Both the position numbers and the translations under genes were made by a program. 64,000 nt of DNA from Arcuatula senhousia (lineage: Eukaryota; Mollusca; Bivalvia; Mytilida; Mytilidae), in assembly GCA_963971305.1 (NCBI GenBank), contig OZ020305.1, positions 13,053,001 through 13,117,000 of the forward strand, read 5' to 3'. Below are positions 22,323 through 33,980 of the stretch, in pieces. Below the pieces are notes generated by a model. That model searched no databases, was not told the DNA's origin, and saw only the letters and a program-made list of their open reading frames with translations. Every line of letters starts with the position of its first letter. Within the stretch, counting starts at the first letter, position 1.

Positions 22323-22985
22323 CGTGACCTGACACCTAACGGTGAAAGGGGGAAACAAAGTGGATAACTCCACACAGATTATCGTGCCAAAAATACATTT
22401 ATATAACTATAAATTAGGTTTTATACTGGACAATTTAAAATAAGGAATCTGTGAGCTACTGCTAACTCAGTATAACCCCCAAAATTAAAGATAAATGTTG
22501 ATAAACAGGACCTCATACTGAACCCATATATCAAATATCAAGCCCCTGTGATGAATAGTGGAAGAGTAAACTGTTACGAAAATTTTCAACAATTGACTAA
22601 TAATGTTGAAACATGAGTAAGTCGGTAAATAGGAGGTAGATATCCCATGCTAATTTCGATACTCGCGATAAAGTTCCTCATACTTAAGCCATTTATCATA
22701 TTTCAAGCCACTGTAATATGTAGTTGCTTTAAAACTGTTACGAAAATTTTCAACAGTTGACTAATAATGTTTAAAATTGTCAAAATTGGTAAACAGGAAG
22801 TAAATATCCGACAGACCTAATTTAGATAGTCGCAATACAAGTTCTTATAATGAAGCCATATACCAAATTTCAAGCCACTGTGAAATGTAGTTGCTGAGAA
22901 GAATGTTACAAAGTTATGTTGCGGACGGACTGACAAAGGTAGACCACTATACCACTTTCCTTATAAGCGGGGGTATAAATAAAGT
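22323..22985 (+). repeat. ~170 bp tandem repeat, about three units
   Basis: Recurring phrases ATCAAGCCCCTGTGA / TTTCAAGCCACTGTAA / TTTCAAGCCACTGTGA and CTGTTACGAAAATTTTCAAC mark units starting near 22,505, 22,680 and 22,850. The end phrase AGCGGGGGTATAAAT recurs near 56,560. Non-coding. Confidence 0.6.
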
Positions 22986-23299
22986 TTTAAATGACAGTTG
23001 CTGTGAGTAAGTAAACCCCTTTCATTTGATTAAGCAGCCTATGGAATTATCAACCTTCCACTGTTTTTGGTTAAAAAATTACTGCTTTATTTGATACAAG
23101 CTTTAGTAATTGAACTAGAGATTCTACCCCAAGGAAATATTCAGATCCGTCCATAATGTAAAAGAATTCATACATTCAAAAGAATACAAAAGAGTTGATA
23201 AAAAGACGTGAGTCCTTGAAATTCCCAAAATGTATTGTTTTGTGTTGTATGTAGTTCGAAATAACTATCATAACTTTGACTGACAGTTTCTAATTTCCT
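22986..23299. other. Weak block A similarity, no gene
   Basis: Only a faint resemblance to 21,890-22,000 (CAACCTTCCACTGTTT). Nothing else. Confidence 0.35.
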
Positions 23300-24260
23300 C
23301 TAATTTTCAAATGCAGTGGTGAATCTACACTTGTATCGAATTGCATGCCGGGACGATTTTTATGTTACATGTATAACCAACGATAAAATGTTTTTTTATT
23401 CTTTTTTTTTTAATCTCAAAGCATTTCTTTTTTTCTTCACTAAAACTAAAATGCACATTTACTTAACTATTAGAGATTTGATGCGCTATCTGTTACACGT
23501 TTGCTGCAATAGTATAATGCATTTTCTCCGTGGTAAGAACTATTTTACTCACACTGAACATTAATGATATACAGATAACTGCAAATTCTGAAATAAAAAT
23601 AAAATTTGTAATGTAAATAGCTTGTTACAAAATCAAAAGTTAATCCCGAAAAGATACTTAAAACAGGATGATGAGATAGCACAGGACAGGACATGAAATA
23701 GCACCATATCTGGTAAACACTAATGGCAGTAACGTAAAATCCAATTGACAAGTTTTTTTTTAAACATGTAATTGAAACGTTAATTATTTTATTTCTGTTT
23801 TGTTAAAATAATTCAAATCAAAACAAGCTATCATGGTTTTAAATAACCTTTTTGTACCACACTTCACTTATATTAAATCTTTGATTATAAACCAGGACAT
23901 TGTTGGTGCAACATTTTGCTAGCAGCACTATACTGCAAAATAGAAAACAGCCGTAGTCAAAATAAGTTCGAAAGGGTAAATTTAGAATATAGACCTATTT
24001 TCTCATACTTTTTAAAGCAGGAACTTCTTAAGAGTGAATGTAGTTCACTGAACCTTTGAAAACTCACTCAATCTTTCCATTTTAACATCTTTAATTATGC
24101 CTAAACTAAACGGAATTAGATACTTTGGTCGAGCTCAAACTTTTTCCCCGTAGTTTTTATACAACTTTTTTTCAGATTTTTTATCTGACACTGCTGTCTC
24201 CGTGACCGACTATTAGACCATTGTTTTTCATAAGATATCTGACTGGTAATATGCACTTGA
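23300..24260 (+). repeat. Long repeat block S, copy S2 (truncated)
   Basis: It starts at the TTGCATGCCGGGACGA phrase shared with 25,595 and 40,930 and ends after the degraded RT relic (GTCTCCGTGACCGACTATTA near 24,197). The remaining part of S is absent. Confidence 0.65.
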
Positions 24261-24599
24261 GAGTTTACCCACTGGAAATATACATTTATATCCTAGGCTT
24301 AATACTAGAATGGCGCTCTTCCGTGGAAGAAGTATGTCGCCTGAGTCTTAAAACATTAAATAAGCAGAAAGTAGATGAATTACAGGTATAATATCGTACT
24401 TCACCATATAGTACTATAGGAGGAAGCTACATACCAAATATAAAGAGATTGTAACATGTAGTTGCCCGGGAAACTGAGACGGAATTTTTTGTGACACCAC
24501 AGGATGCTGAACACAGGATGACGTAATACGACAAAAAGTTACAAGTCATAGAGTGACTCCTATCAGATGGGTGCACACATAACCTGTACAAAAAGTTAA
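24261..24599. other. No gene seen
   Basis: A short relic of the 22.5 kb tandem unit near 24,430-24,470 (CATACCAAATATAAAG, ATGTAGTTGC). Otherwise unremarkable. Confidence 0.35.
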
Positions 24600-25075
24600 C
24601 ATAAAGTTAATTTTCTGATTGATTTTCATGTCTGCTCATGTATGCTTTAGCAGACATTCAAGTTAACTAACGTTTACTCATGACTGGTCAAAGCAGACCT
24701 GCGACAGCTTTTTTATGACTGGTGATAACCAGTCATAAAGTCGTGACTGCACTAAAAAGACCAGTCATTGAAACAGGTATGCTGTAACCGTGCTCTGTTA
24801 AATAATATGACCGTATGTGAAAACTGTCTATAACATTTAGAAAAAAATCGATGTCAGATTCGGTGGTTAAACGTTATCTTAGTCACGTGAAAGCTTAATT
24901 TTGTAAAAAGACCTGTCTGGGAGATAACTTGACCAGACTTGTCATAAGAACACGACTGCTTTTGAAAGCAGACATGGAATTAAGTCTGCTTTTCAAGTTA
25001 ACTTGGAATAAGCCGGGCGTCTGCTAAAACAGTTGCATGACCAGTCACAAGTGAACTTGAAGTATTTGAGTGTTC
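24600..25075. repeat. Element built of inverted GACTGGTCA / GCAGAC / AAGTTAAC words
   Basis: The words GCAGAC, GACTGGT(CA) and AAGTTAAC and their complements recur many times on both strands. The outer parts are roughly mirror images: CATGACTGGTCAAAGCAGAC near 24,680 and GCATGACCAGTCACAAGTGA near 25,033. A perfect 12 bp hairpin lies at 24,712-24,739. No ORF. The boundaries are approximate. Confidence 0.6.
24712..24739. repeat. Perfect 12 bp-arm hairpin
   Basis: TTTATGACTGGT, loop GATA, ACCAGTCATAAA. Confidence 0.85.
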
Positions 25076-25539
25076 TCAAGAGAGTGCATCTACGTTCCAT
25101 TTTTGTTGTTGTTGTCCTTTTGTCTCAGGTTCTATCTTTTTAAATTGAGTAAAAATGAATTGATTTTTACATGTGTTAGTTTTCGCTTTGTTATTGATTA
25201 TCAAAAGGTGGAAGGTTGGGCCTAAAAAACTAGTTTAACCCCGCCACCATTTAAATGTGCCTGTCGTTAGCCAGAAATTGTTTGTATTCGTCGTATTGAT
25301 GTTATTTGTTCTTTGTCAGGAAGGGTATAATTGATGAACACTGTATGATCGGTCTTGAATCATATGTAGTTTATTTTCAATCTAGGGCCAAATGCATAGC
25401 AGCGAGCAGCGACCGCTGGTCACATTGAAGGCTGCTGGCTGCTTTCCGTTGCGCATATTTAAAATTATCGTTGGTATTGTAGGTAATGTTGCGTACACTT
25501 TTTCCACATCTCATAACCGTCTATTTGACTGAAAATTTC
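25076..25539. repeat. Dispersed repeat relic (GCAGCGACC family)
   Basis: The stretch 25,240-25,510 contains AACCCCGCCACC, AGCGAGCAGCGACCGC and GGCTGCTGGCTGC, then a TTGCGTACACTTTTTCCAC end. It resembles 27,290-27,440 and, at the end only, 52,085-52,125. Its start also echoes block R (25,240 versus 14,957). Confidence 0.55.
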
Positions 25540-26514
25540 TCTAATTTCCTCTAGCATTTTTAAAACCACAGGTAAATCTACATTTGTATCGCATTGCATG
25601 CCTTGACACTTTTTATGTTACATGTTATACCAACATTAAAATGTGTTTATCCTTCATTGTTTTCTGTTCTCTAAAAACATGTATTTTTTTTCAATTAAAC
25701 TTAAGACAAAGAAAATTAAGTTAAACTTTAGATTTTTTTTATTCGCTTTCGCCTTTTTATTCTATTCTACATTACTTTGCGTTTCAAAATGCACATTATC
25801 TTAACTATTAGAGATTTGATGCGCTATCTATTACACGTTGACTACAATAGTATAATGCGTTTTCTCCGTGGTAAGAACAATTATACTGACAGAGTACAAT
25901 AATGATATGCAGATAACTGCAAATACAGAAATAAACTAAGATTTGTAATGTAAATAGCTTGTTACATACTCAAATGAAAAGCTTTAGCGTTTATCCCGAC
26001 GAGATACTTAAAACAAAAAAAAAAGTAGCACCTTATCTGGTATTAACAACTAACGACAGTAACGTACATAATCCAAATGACAAGTTTGGTAAACATGTAA
26101 TTGAAACTTTCAGTTTTTTATTTATGTTTTGTTGAAAGAAATAATTATAATTAAAACAGCCTATTTTTAAAATGACTTTTTCGTACTGCACTCTTTTTAA
26201 TGAATTCTACGTTTTAAAACAGGAAGTTTTATATGCAACATTTTGCCAGCAGCACAAGGCTCTTGTAGTCAAAATAATTACGAAAGGGTAAATCCAGAAT
26301 ATAGACATTTGTTCCTTACTTAATATAACAAGACATTTTGGTTGCATAATAGAAAACCCCACATTATTAAGAGTGAATGTAGATCAATGAACCTTTGAAA
26401 ACACACCCGTCCTTTCACATATTGAATTATACCTAAAGCTTTCGGAATAAAATACTTAAGTCGACCTAAGATCTTTCCCTCCCCTGTTAATGTACATGTT
26501 TCTTAAATTTTTTG

Positions 26515-26690
26515 ATCCGACACCGTTGTCTAAGCGACCGACTATTAGACCTATGTTTTGTTTTAGAAATAATGTTTCATACGATATCTGGAAAATTTCT
26601 TCCTTCGTTATCAAACACTGGTGGAAAAAAATCAAAATTATGCTAAATTAATGTAATGGCTATGATTGATTTGATAAATGCTTGGCTTGT
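26515..26690 (+). pseudogene. RT C-terminal relic in block S3
   Basis: A degraded version of the 18,060-18,260 segment (CCGACACCGTTGTCTAAGCG near 26,517). Recognisable only by its place in the repeat; no usable frame remains. Confidence 0.4.
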
Positions 26691-26914
26691 TGTTGTAAGT
26701 TGAGGTGTCACCTCATTATCCCTATTATGTCTTCACAACCGTGTTGTGTATCGTTTTATTACCAGACCCTAAGATCGCGATGAAAGTGGGAGGTGTAGCG
26801 CTACATAAAACCTGGTTTAACCCATCATTTCCTTTGAAATACCTGTACTTATTCAGAAACAATGCGATATTCAATTTTGGCAGTATGTTAACCGTGTTTT
26901 GTCTTTTCTCTTAG

Positions 26915-27195
26915 ACTTGACATTTCTCAGTCCCAAGTTGACATTTCTTACTTCCAAGTTGACAATTCTCACATCCAAATTGACATCTTTTACTTCCAAG
27001 TTGGCATTTCTTACTTCAAAATTGACAATTCTCAATTCAAAGGTGACAATTTTGACTTGCAAGTTGAAGTTTATCAGTTCTAAGTAAGTTGTTATTTCCT
27101 AATTCCATGTTGTCACGTTGGAACTAAGAAATGTTAATTCGGAAGTGAGAAATGTCGTGAGAAATGCAAACTTAGTAGTGAGAAATGTCAACTTT
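26915..27195. repeat. 21 bp minisatellite, strand-switching (S3 left part)
   Basis: From about 26,920 to 27,095 the unit reads ACATTTCTTACTTCCAAGTTG. From 27,118 to 27,195 the same unit appears as its complement (GTGAGAAATGTCAACTT). The 21 bp period is divisible by three, so stop-free frames with heptapeptide repeats appear on both strands; these are not proteins. Confidence 0.85.
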
Positions 27196-27439
27196 CGTTG
27201 TACTTGTCTTTTTGATGTTTTCTGTTCCTTGTTTAAGAAGGGGGTCTTTCTGTGACTATTTCAAGGCTGGATTTGAATAATATGCATTTTATTTAGACCA
27301 TGGGCCAATTGCAGAACCGCTAGCAGTGCCAAATGGCCTCGTTGAAGGCTGCTGGCGGTTGTCCATTGTGGTTTTTCTAAATTGCCGTTTAATTGTGGGT
27401 TGTGTCGCGTACACTTATTCCACATCTCATTATTTTCTA
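27196..27439. repeat. Repeat inserted into the minisatellite
   Basis: GCAGCGACC-family relic (TGGCCTCGTTGAAGGCTGC, ending TACACTTATTCCACATCTCA) that splits the S3 minisatellite. It is absent from the S4 array. Confidence 0.65.
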
Positions 27440-27620
27440 TTTGAAGTAAGAAATGCCAACTTGAAAGAGGTGAGAAATATTAACTTTGAAGTAAGAAATG
27501 TCAACTTGGAACTAAGAAATATTAACTAGGAACTAAGAAATATCAACTTGAAACTGAGAAATGGAGACTTGGAAGTCGGAAAGGTCAACTTACAAAGGAA
27601 CGAAGAAATTTAAAGCTTCA
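27440..27620. repeat. 21 bp minisatellite (S3 right part)
   Basis: Units such as GAAGTAAGAAATGTCAACTT continue in the complement orientation until about 27,615. Confidence 0.85.
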
Positions 27621-28969
27621 ATCGAGAAATGTGAAAGAACTAATGGCACTACAGATCTATCGCATGTTAAGTTTCATCAGAATCAATCAAGCATTTCTAA
27701 AGATACGCTTACGAGATAATTGGAACAATGTTTGGACGAACGGTAAACAGAAATGATGATTCATATATATATATATATCCAAACATTTCTTTGCAGGGGG
27801 TAAAATGACCTGAGCACCACAAAGAACTTTTTGAAAAAGGTAATACCTAAAATTCTCTCATTAAAGTTCTCATAATTTAGCAATTAGAATTATGAATTAG
27901 TTCTTTGAAAAAATTAATATTTTGCATTAACTGGAGTAAAATAATGTCAAAGAACTGAGTTGTAGTATCTCATGTAATCTAAGCTTCTATCGAAATCATT
28001 GAATGACAGGCTGCTATCACAAATTATGTCATTCCTAAAGATCTAACTTAACTCAAGTGCTTATTATTCAGACAAATTTGCTTTTTCAAATGGTACTTTT
28101 CTTAAAAATAAAAGGAAATAAATGTTTCCATACTTTGATAAAGAAAAGCAAATGAACCCATGTGTTTGAAAGGAAAATGGAATAACTATTTTTCGAAATT
28201 CTGTTAAAATATAAATTAAATTAAAGGACATAGTTATCATTTTTTAAACACAAGAGATAACTTTGTTTGTTATTCTTAGTCTAACTTAGGGTTTTTGAAA
28301 TTAAGTGATTGGAACTTTGAGTCATCTTTCATTGTTCAAGAAAAATATAGAAAAAAATGTTTTCCTACAAATTTGTATACAATATATCTCGCTTAAATAC
28401 AATGTTTTCTACGGTTTAGTTCAAACTTAATGTTTATTATGATAACTCATACTAACAACCTTAATATTTGTGTAAATGTTACACTTATAAGAAAAGGATT
28501 TGCTTCATAGCCAGAAAAGATGCTTAGTAAAAGAACACAATTCTTCCTAAAAATCAAAGATAGAGATTCATCAAAAGTACCAAACAGGATTGAAATTAAA
28601 ACTGTTCATGTCATTTGTGGTGCAAAATACAAAGATGATATCTTCTTACATAACCTTTTGTGGTCTTTATTTGTTTTCACTGTCAGGCACAGACTGAAGA
28701 GTCGAAATACATTTAAAAAAAAAGAAAAGACAAAAAGATCAATAAAGAGAGAACGCAAAATACAAAGGAGGCAAGTGCACTCAAAGCAAACTCTGGTAAA
28801 TAATTGAATTCACAGATAATTACGTAAACCAGGTTTTGCGTCTATTATAGCTCATTAAAAGTACTATACCCAAAAGATTATCAATACGTAACGCTGTATG
28901 ACTATGAAGAACACAGCAATAAAACTATAATATACCGAACTGATAATATTGAAATGGCACAAGAAAGAC

Positions 28970-29195
28970 CGCTGCTGAAACTGCTTACTCTTCCGTAGCA
29001 CCTGGATCCACTCTCATTATGACTAGAGTTCGCATTGTAAATTGATATTCCGTGTTTTTTCCATATATTTTTATATGTTGTCTGTATCTAGTCCTGTCCT
29101 TGTTTGTGTTTGATGATTTTTTTTCTCTGCCTTTTAGGAATTTGCCATTCAGATGTCCCATTGGTACCTCTGCTTCTTTTGAATAGGCGAGCTCT
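28970..29195 (+). repeat. 3' tail of RT element (copy 4)
   Basis: It contains TCCGTAGCACCTGGATCCAC, AGTTCGCATTGTA, the TTGTCTGTATCTAGTCCTGT type and CCCATTGGTACCTCTGCTTC. It is shared with S4 (45,865-46,065), so it predates the S3/S4 duplication. Confidence 0.7.
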
Positions 29196-29338
29196 CTATT
29201 CGAAAGTCATCAAAATTTCAGACCCGCGTCCAATTTGTCATTTATGTAAAAAATGGATGTGTTAGTTGCAATATCTGTTAGACAACTCTATGCTCTGTAG
29301 CTAATAATAAGCCAATTGAAAAAATACCACAGGAGCTA

Positions 29339-30742
29339 TACTCGAAAAAAATAGAAACTGTGCATCGGAAAAATTTTAATTACTTTGAAATTAAATAATA
29401 TTTTGGACACTATGTACAGTTAAATGTCTCTTAACTATTGATTAAAAGTTGAACAATTTTGCACGTGGTTATCGTTTTCGAGCGCGAAATCCTTAATTTC
29501 GACCTTGGTGTATGTTAGCCCATTATTTTACGGCAGCGATCATTGTTTAGACATTGAAAGAAAAGAAAAAATCATTTATTTCGATAAATCGATTTAACGA
29601 CAGATGTCATGACAATCCCAAAATGAGCACAATCAGGCTATCAAAATGTTGCTTTCTGGAAGAACACAGGTGGTAGTTGCCGAGAATTTTGGATGCCACA
29701 GAAACACTGTAAGTTCTTTGTAAACTCGTTAACGCCAGCTGAATAGCGTCAATGGACGTCCAGGCCGTGTTACCATCCGATGCCAGGACAATCATCTCCG
29801 GCTTATGCACCTTCGTAATCGGTTCTAAACGTCAAGTGTGACTGCAAGGTCAATACATGGACTCAGGAGAATCAGCTCAAGAACAGTACGCAAACGACTG
29901 CGAGAACACAACATTCGCCCAAGAAGGCCAGCCGTGCGTCCCGTCTTACAGCCACGTCACCGTGGCGCTCGACTTGCATGGGCTAGGCGACATCTACCGA
30001 CGCCAGGATTGGAACAATGTCATGTTCTCTGATGAGTCCCAGTTTCACCTAGACAGCAGTGATGGTCGTGTTAGGGCTTATCGTCGTCAAGGGGAGCGCT
30101 ATGCGGATCCCTGTGTCATAGAGCGCCGTCCATTCGGTTGAGGGAGTGTCATGGTGAGGGATGGAATCACAGCAACAGGTAGGACTCCTTTTATATCGTG
30201 AATGGAAACCTGACCGCTGTCCGATAAAGAGATGAAATCCTCTAACAACACTTTGTTCCACTCTTCCAACAACATGGACATTTTACTTTCAACAGGAGCA
30301 AACAACATTAATTTGTTAGACTGGCCGGCTGTTTCACCAAATCTTTCGCCTATAGGGCATCTTTGGGAGCATATAGAGCATATGTCGTCTATCAGCTAAT
30401 CCACCAATTACAGTACCGGAAATGGGTCCTGCCTAATTAAACATCTGGAACAACAACAAGTCTTTCTCGCTAACCCGGTGTCATCGATGAGACGTCGCTA
30501 TGTTGCATACAAAGACGCAAATGGTGGCCATACACGCTACTAATTTTGTGATTTCACTTTTGGTACTTACGTTTTTTAAACACGAACTGCAATTGTGTTT
30601 CTATCGCAAAAGCATTTTTGTTCTGCAATCTTACTGAGAAAATGATGAAGACTTTAGATAACATCAAATAAAATTTTGTAGATTATACTAGTTTTTGATT
30701 ATTTAAAGTTTAACATGTGCATAGTTAATTTTTTCATTAGTA
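29339..30742 (+). mobile_element. Tc1/mariner element, inactive
   Basis: A 1.4 kb insert in S3, absent from the matching place in S4 (46,200). TA dinucleotides flank it (29,337-29,338; 30,743-30,744). The ends are imperfect inverted repeats: TACTCGAAAAAAATAGAAAC at the left and the complement of TACTAATGAAAAAATTAACT at the right, followed by a shared TGTGCA/ATGCAC. It carries a decayed transposase. Confidence 0.85.
29608..30543 (+). pseudogene. Tc1-type transposase pseudogene
   Basis: Cut-and-paste transposase of the Tc1/mariner group. In order: the first helix-turn-helix (QAIKMLLSGRTQVVVAENFG, about 29,625-29,690); a GRPGRV linker (29,757); the second HTH (ISSRTVRKRLREHNIRPRRP, 29,869-29,930); the catalytic block WNNVMFSDESQFHLDSSDGR with the first Asp (about 30,011-30,070); then RVRAYRRQGERYADPCVIE. 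The block around the second catalytic Asp appears deleted near 30,293. The segment NNINLLDWPAVSPNLSPIGH carries Gly where the third catalytic Glu should be (PIE to PIG). The C-terminus RRRYVAYKDANGGHTRY ends at TAA (30,541-30,543). Stops and at least two frameshifts confirm that it is dead. Confidence 0.9.
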
Positions 30743-30947
30743 TATATTATTGTAGCGATATAGAATGCACTTCAATCTGCATACAAACTCCATAATAGAA
30801 AGTCTTGACTAAAGTACATCACCTCCGCTGTAGATAAGCATAAACCACCGATCGATTCTTGATCTTATAAACCCATTAATGGCTTTTGCAATGGCCGAAC
30901 ACATTGAAACGTCTTTCATTCGGATTGCAATTGATCGTTGTGCTTTG

Positions 30948-31173
30948 AATTAGAATGGTTCGATCTAGCAGTAATTTATCGCAGTGTAGGACAATTGTAC
31001 ATAAGAGATTTCTTACGTATGAAGTTCCAAAGGGATTTCGTTTAGGTCCAAAGCTATAATTGGCTATTTTCGAAAACAGATTAGCACAATATGCCATCAG
31101 CATGACTTGACATTCCATTGTTCTGCAGATGATACACAGGTGTTCATGGTCATCAAACCGCAAGACACTTCGG
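30948..31173 (+). pseudogene. LINE reverse transcriptase fragment (Jockey/CR1-like)
   Basis: The plus strand reads YEVPKGFRLGPKL, the counterpart of the GVPQGSVLGP block of non-LTR RTs. After a frameshift it reads LTFHCSADDTQVFMVIKP, the active-site block (FADD in intact relatives, SADD here). Both aspartates remain. It is about 75 codons long with a stop after PKL. It lies in the part of S3 that S4 lacks. Confidence 0.7.
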
Positions 31174-32424
31174 AAAGTTACTATTGTGCCTTAGATATAA
31201 TTCATATGTGAACAAGGCTTATCTTTTTAGATCAAAACATCATAATGTCTCTGTCCCTCTGTGTCTTACTCTAAAAGGTAAGCATCGTGCGTTGTGTAAA
31301 ACATTCTCTAGGTATATCAAGTCTTTACATACTATAGATAGACTTTATAAAAGCTCAAAACTCAATAGAATGTCTAATTACTATACAGTCGTTTTTATAA
31401 AGATTATATTTATCTCTTTCATTCCCAGAATTAGCTAAACTTATCTTTTTTCAACAAGTTTTAGTCGATTCACATTCCTCTGCGGCTTGCAGTTTGCGAA
31501 AACAAAAACCAAATCGAATATGAAAACGGTTAATATGGTTATGCTCTATATCTATATTCCACGGAATACCTTTCACCATCAGCATTTGACTGAAAACATT
31601 GGAAGGTCAAACACCACATGTATTGAATGAAAAGTACTCAAAGAACTGGTTCGAACAGGGAAGTAAAATCCAGCACCTAGGATATCGACCATGCGCAGTA
31701 CAAGGAAAGAAACATGTTTGAATTTACCAATCGGAAATTTCAATAATGCGGTCATTTTGCAGTACCTAACTCTTTTCAATTTCTACAAAGAAACTTTAAC
31801 GTACATGGGGTACCTCTCTATACAGGTGACAACCTTTTTGTCCCTTCCGGAGGACTGACATCGTACCTTTAGACCATCCTAGCAAAAAGTTTTATCATTA
31901 TAGTTCGTCGGTACGATGGAAATAAATATCAAATTTAGACCATGAAATAAATACAAAAGCAGCGACACTAAAAAAAAATAATGGGAGTTCACTCTGATAA
32001 AACGTAATAAAACAAAAACGATGTAAAAACATAATAGGGGCATTAGAACCAAGTCAACGAAAAAAAAATAACACAACAAAACTGCATTAAAAAGCAAAAA
32101 CCGTGTAAAAGCAAATGACCCCTGGTCCTCTGGGAGGCTAAGCAAGACGAAAATGCCATATCCGATAATATAAGAGCGTAGAACAAAAATGCTGAATGAG
32201 AGCCAAAAGGTAAAACCAGAAGCTCTTAAGTGCTCAACTTTCTTCAATGACTGAATATTTAGTTAACACTGAAAGGGCAATGGTTTAATAAACGAATCGC
32301 ATTATAAAGTTCAGTGTAGAGGTCAATAAGTTTAACATTTTCAGCAAAAGCTTTTTCAATATGACATGCTAGTAGATATTTACGTTTAAAGGGCTTGAGA
32401 TAAAGGACAACAACGGATTCTAGG

Positions 32425-32540
32425 AAGTCTAGTGATGACTTCAACTTTCCAATTGTCCCTTCTTGTGTAGCAACATTCCGTCCGCTCCAGCTTATGGAGT
32501 TTACGTATCTCAATTGATTTGTTACTCCAGATTTATGGTG
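32425..32540 (+). pseudogene. YIDD-type RT fragment in S3
   Basis: The plus strand reads SDDFNFPIV and, one frame over, NCPFLCSNIPSAPAYGVYVS, then QLICYSRF. It is the same block as KLYDKRDDF...SRAC in the RT remnant at 6.6 kb. A one-base shift separates the halves, and the sequence stops abruptly at ATTTATGGTGTC. The minus-strand open frame over it (32,259-32,513) is a shadow. Confidence 0.75.
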
Positions 32541-33980
32541 TCTTAAGGTTAATGGTTAAAAAAAATAAGGATGAGCAATGGGCTAAAAAAAGTATTACTA
32601 TGATTAGGTATGAATTAAGGTAACGTTTTGAAAGTGGAACATCTCGTATTACTCGATCACCATATTCTGTAAAAAGAGAAATTTATTCTTTATCATCAAC
32701 CTCAATTGTATTGATCTACATGTACATTCATTACTTGTTTAATGTGATTATTTTGTTCAAGATTTATGTTATATACTACTGGCGATACTTTTTCGAAGCA
32801 GAACAAGATTTGTACATTTTATTATAAATGTCTTACGATTGATAGCCATGTCTTCCCTATTGACCAAAGCATGATTTTCCTGTTTCTACATAGAAGAAAA
32901 AGTTTGATGAGATCCTTCAAACGTCTGAAGTAATATTATAAATATTATAGTTTCGTTCAAATTGTCTCCAAGCGCTAATTTAATCCTGATCGTATTGGCC
33001 CGATTGGTAAACATAATAATCATTGTAAGCGTTGTTGGTGAAACTTCTTTTGATATACTGGCCCCATTGTTTGAATATTAAAACAACTTAATGGAATCCT
33101 CTCTAAGGCGGTGTTCTTGTAATAATTTTAAATATGATGTTTAGGGGACCGTGAAATAATCCTTTGAGCTCGGAGAACGAAGTATTCATTAAGCAATGAC
33201 ATCGGAGTTGGAACAGGTTTCTTTGATGAAACTGGTGTTTAATAATGCGACTGTAGGCATTCTAGAATTCTTTACTTGAGCAAGCGTATATAACTGGTTT
33301 TATCTTTCAGTTGCATTTACATGCTTACCAGAATGCCAGAATGCAACTTAAAAAGTTCACGAATCTCAGTCTACGCATAGGGCATCTGAAACATACAAAA
33401 ATAAAACGTTAAAAGAGCATAATAAGTCTATTATGGATCTGTAACAAAACTGAAGTTTTACAGTGTCATTTAAAGTTAAAAGGCATACTTTATTTAGGTT
33501 TTTGATTTTTTTATACCTGGTGTTGGTCCGGATTGGAGATTTAGACTAGGATGTGTGTCCTGCATATTTAAAATCTAATCTAATCTTCCTTACGCGTCCG
33601 GACGTAAATTTCGCCGTTTTCCAAATTGAATCGTCTCTTGTTCAAAATACTGAGGCATGGGATACAATTCATCATCTGAAATCCCTCATTTGTATGGGAA
33701 GGCATATTCACTTTATAAATTTGATTTATTTAGATCAATCAAAAGATATATAAGGTCAACTGCAGAAAAAAGTAGGGACGGAAGGGACTGTTTTTGTCAT
33801 CTAAATTTTTTACCCAAGTCTTAACCTTTGAAAATAATTATTAAATATCCAAAAAAGAAAAAAAAAACTTAATATGTTTAATTTTTTTTACACGATTGTT
33901 TTGTTAACACATAAACAAGAAAACTGACTGTCAGTTAGAAAATTTCAAATTTACATCAATTTTCAGCATTTGTAAGATAT

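Larger units (their letters stand above)
25540..33980 (+). repeat. Segmental repeat S3
   Basis: It aligns by eye, in order, with S4 (40,890-50,400): the CATTGCATGCC start, GATGCGCTATC, GCAACATTTTGCCAGCAGCAC, the 21 bp minisatellite, AGAAAAGATGCTTAGTAAAAG (28,514 and 45,243), the RT 3' tail, ATCGATTCTTGA, GCTCTTAAGTGCTCAA, and ACATCAATTTTCAGCATTTG at the end. Differences are insertions: S3 alone has the Tc1 element and about 1.3 kb at 30.93-32.22 kb; S4 alone has the 1.72 kb element and the tandem duplication. No intact gene lies within it. Confidence 0.75.

Noticed and set aside
26871..27087. Open frames on both strands over the S3 minisatellite
   Set aside because: Same cause as in S4.
28520..28807. 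95-codon plus frame, lysine-rich
   Set aside because: The orthologous S4 sequence (45,250-45,680) does not keep the frame.
31879..32247. 122-codon minus frame, very hydrophobic
   Set aside because: Phe/Leu/Val-rich translation of A-rich DNA with no family motif and no conserved counterpart in S4; not a credible membrane protein.
32259..32513. 84-codon minus frame
   Set aside because: Antisense shadow of the RT fragment on the plus strand.
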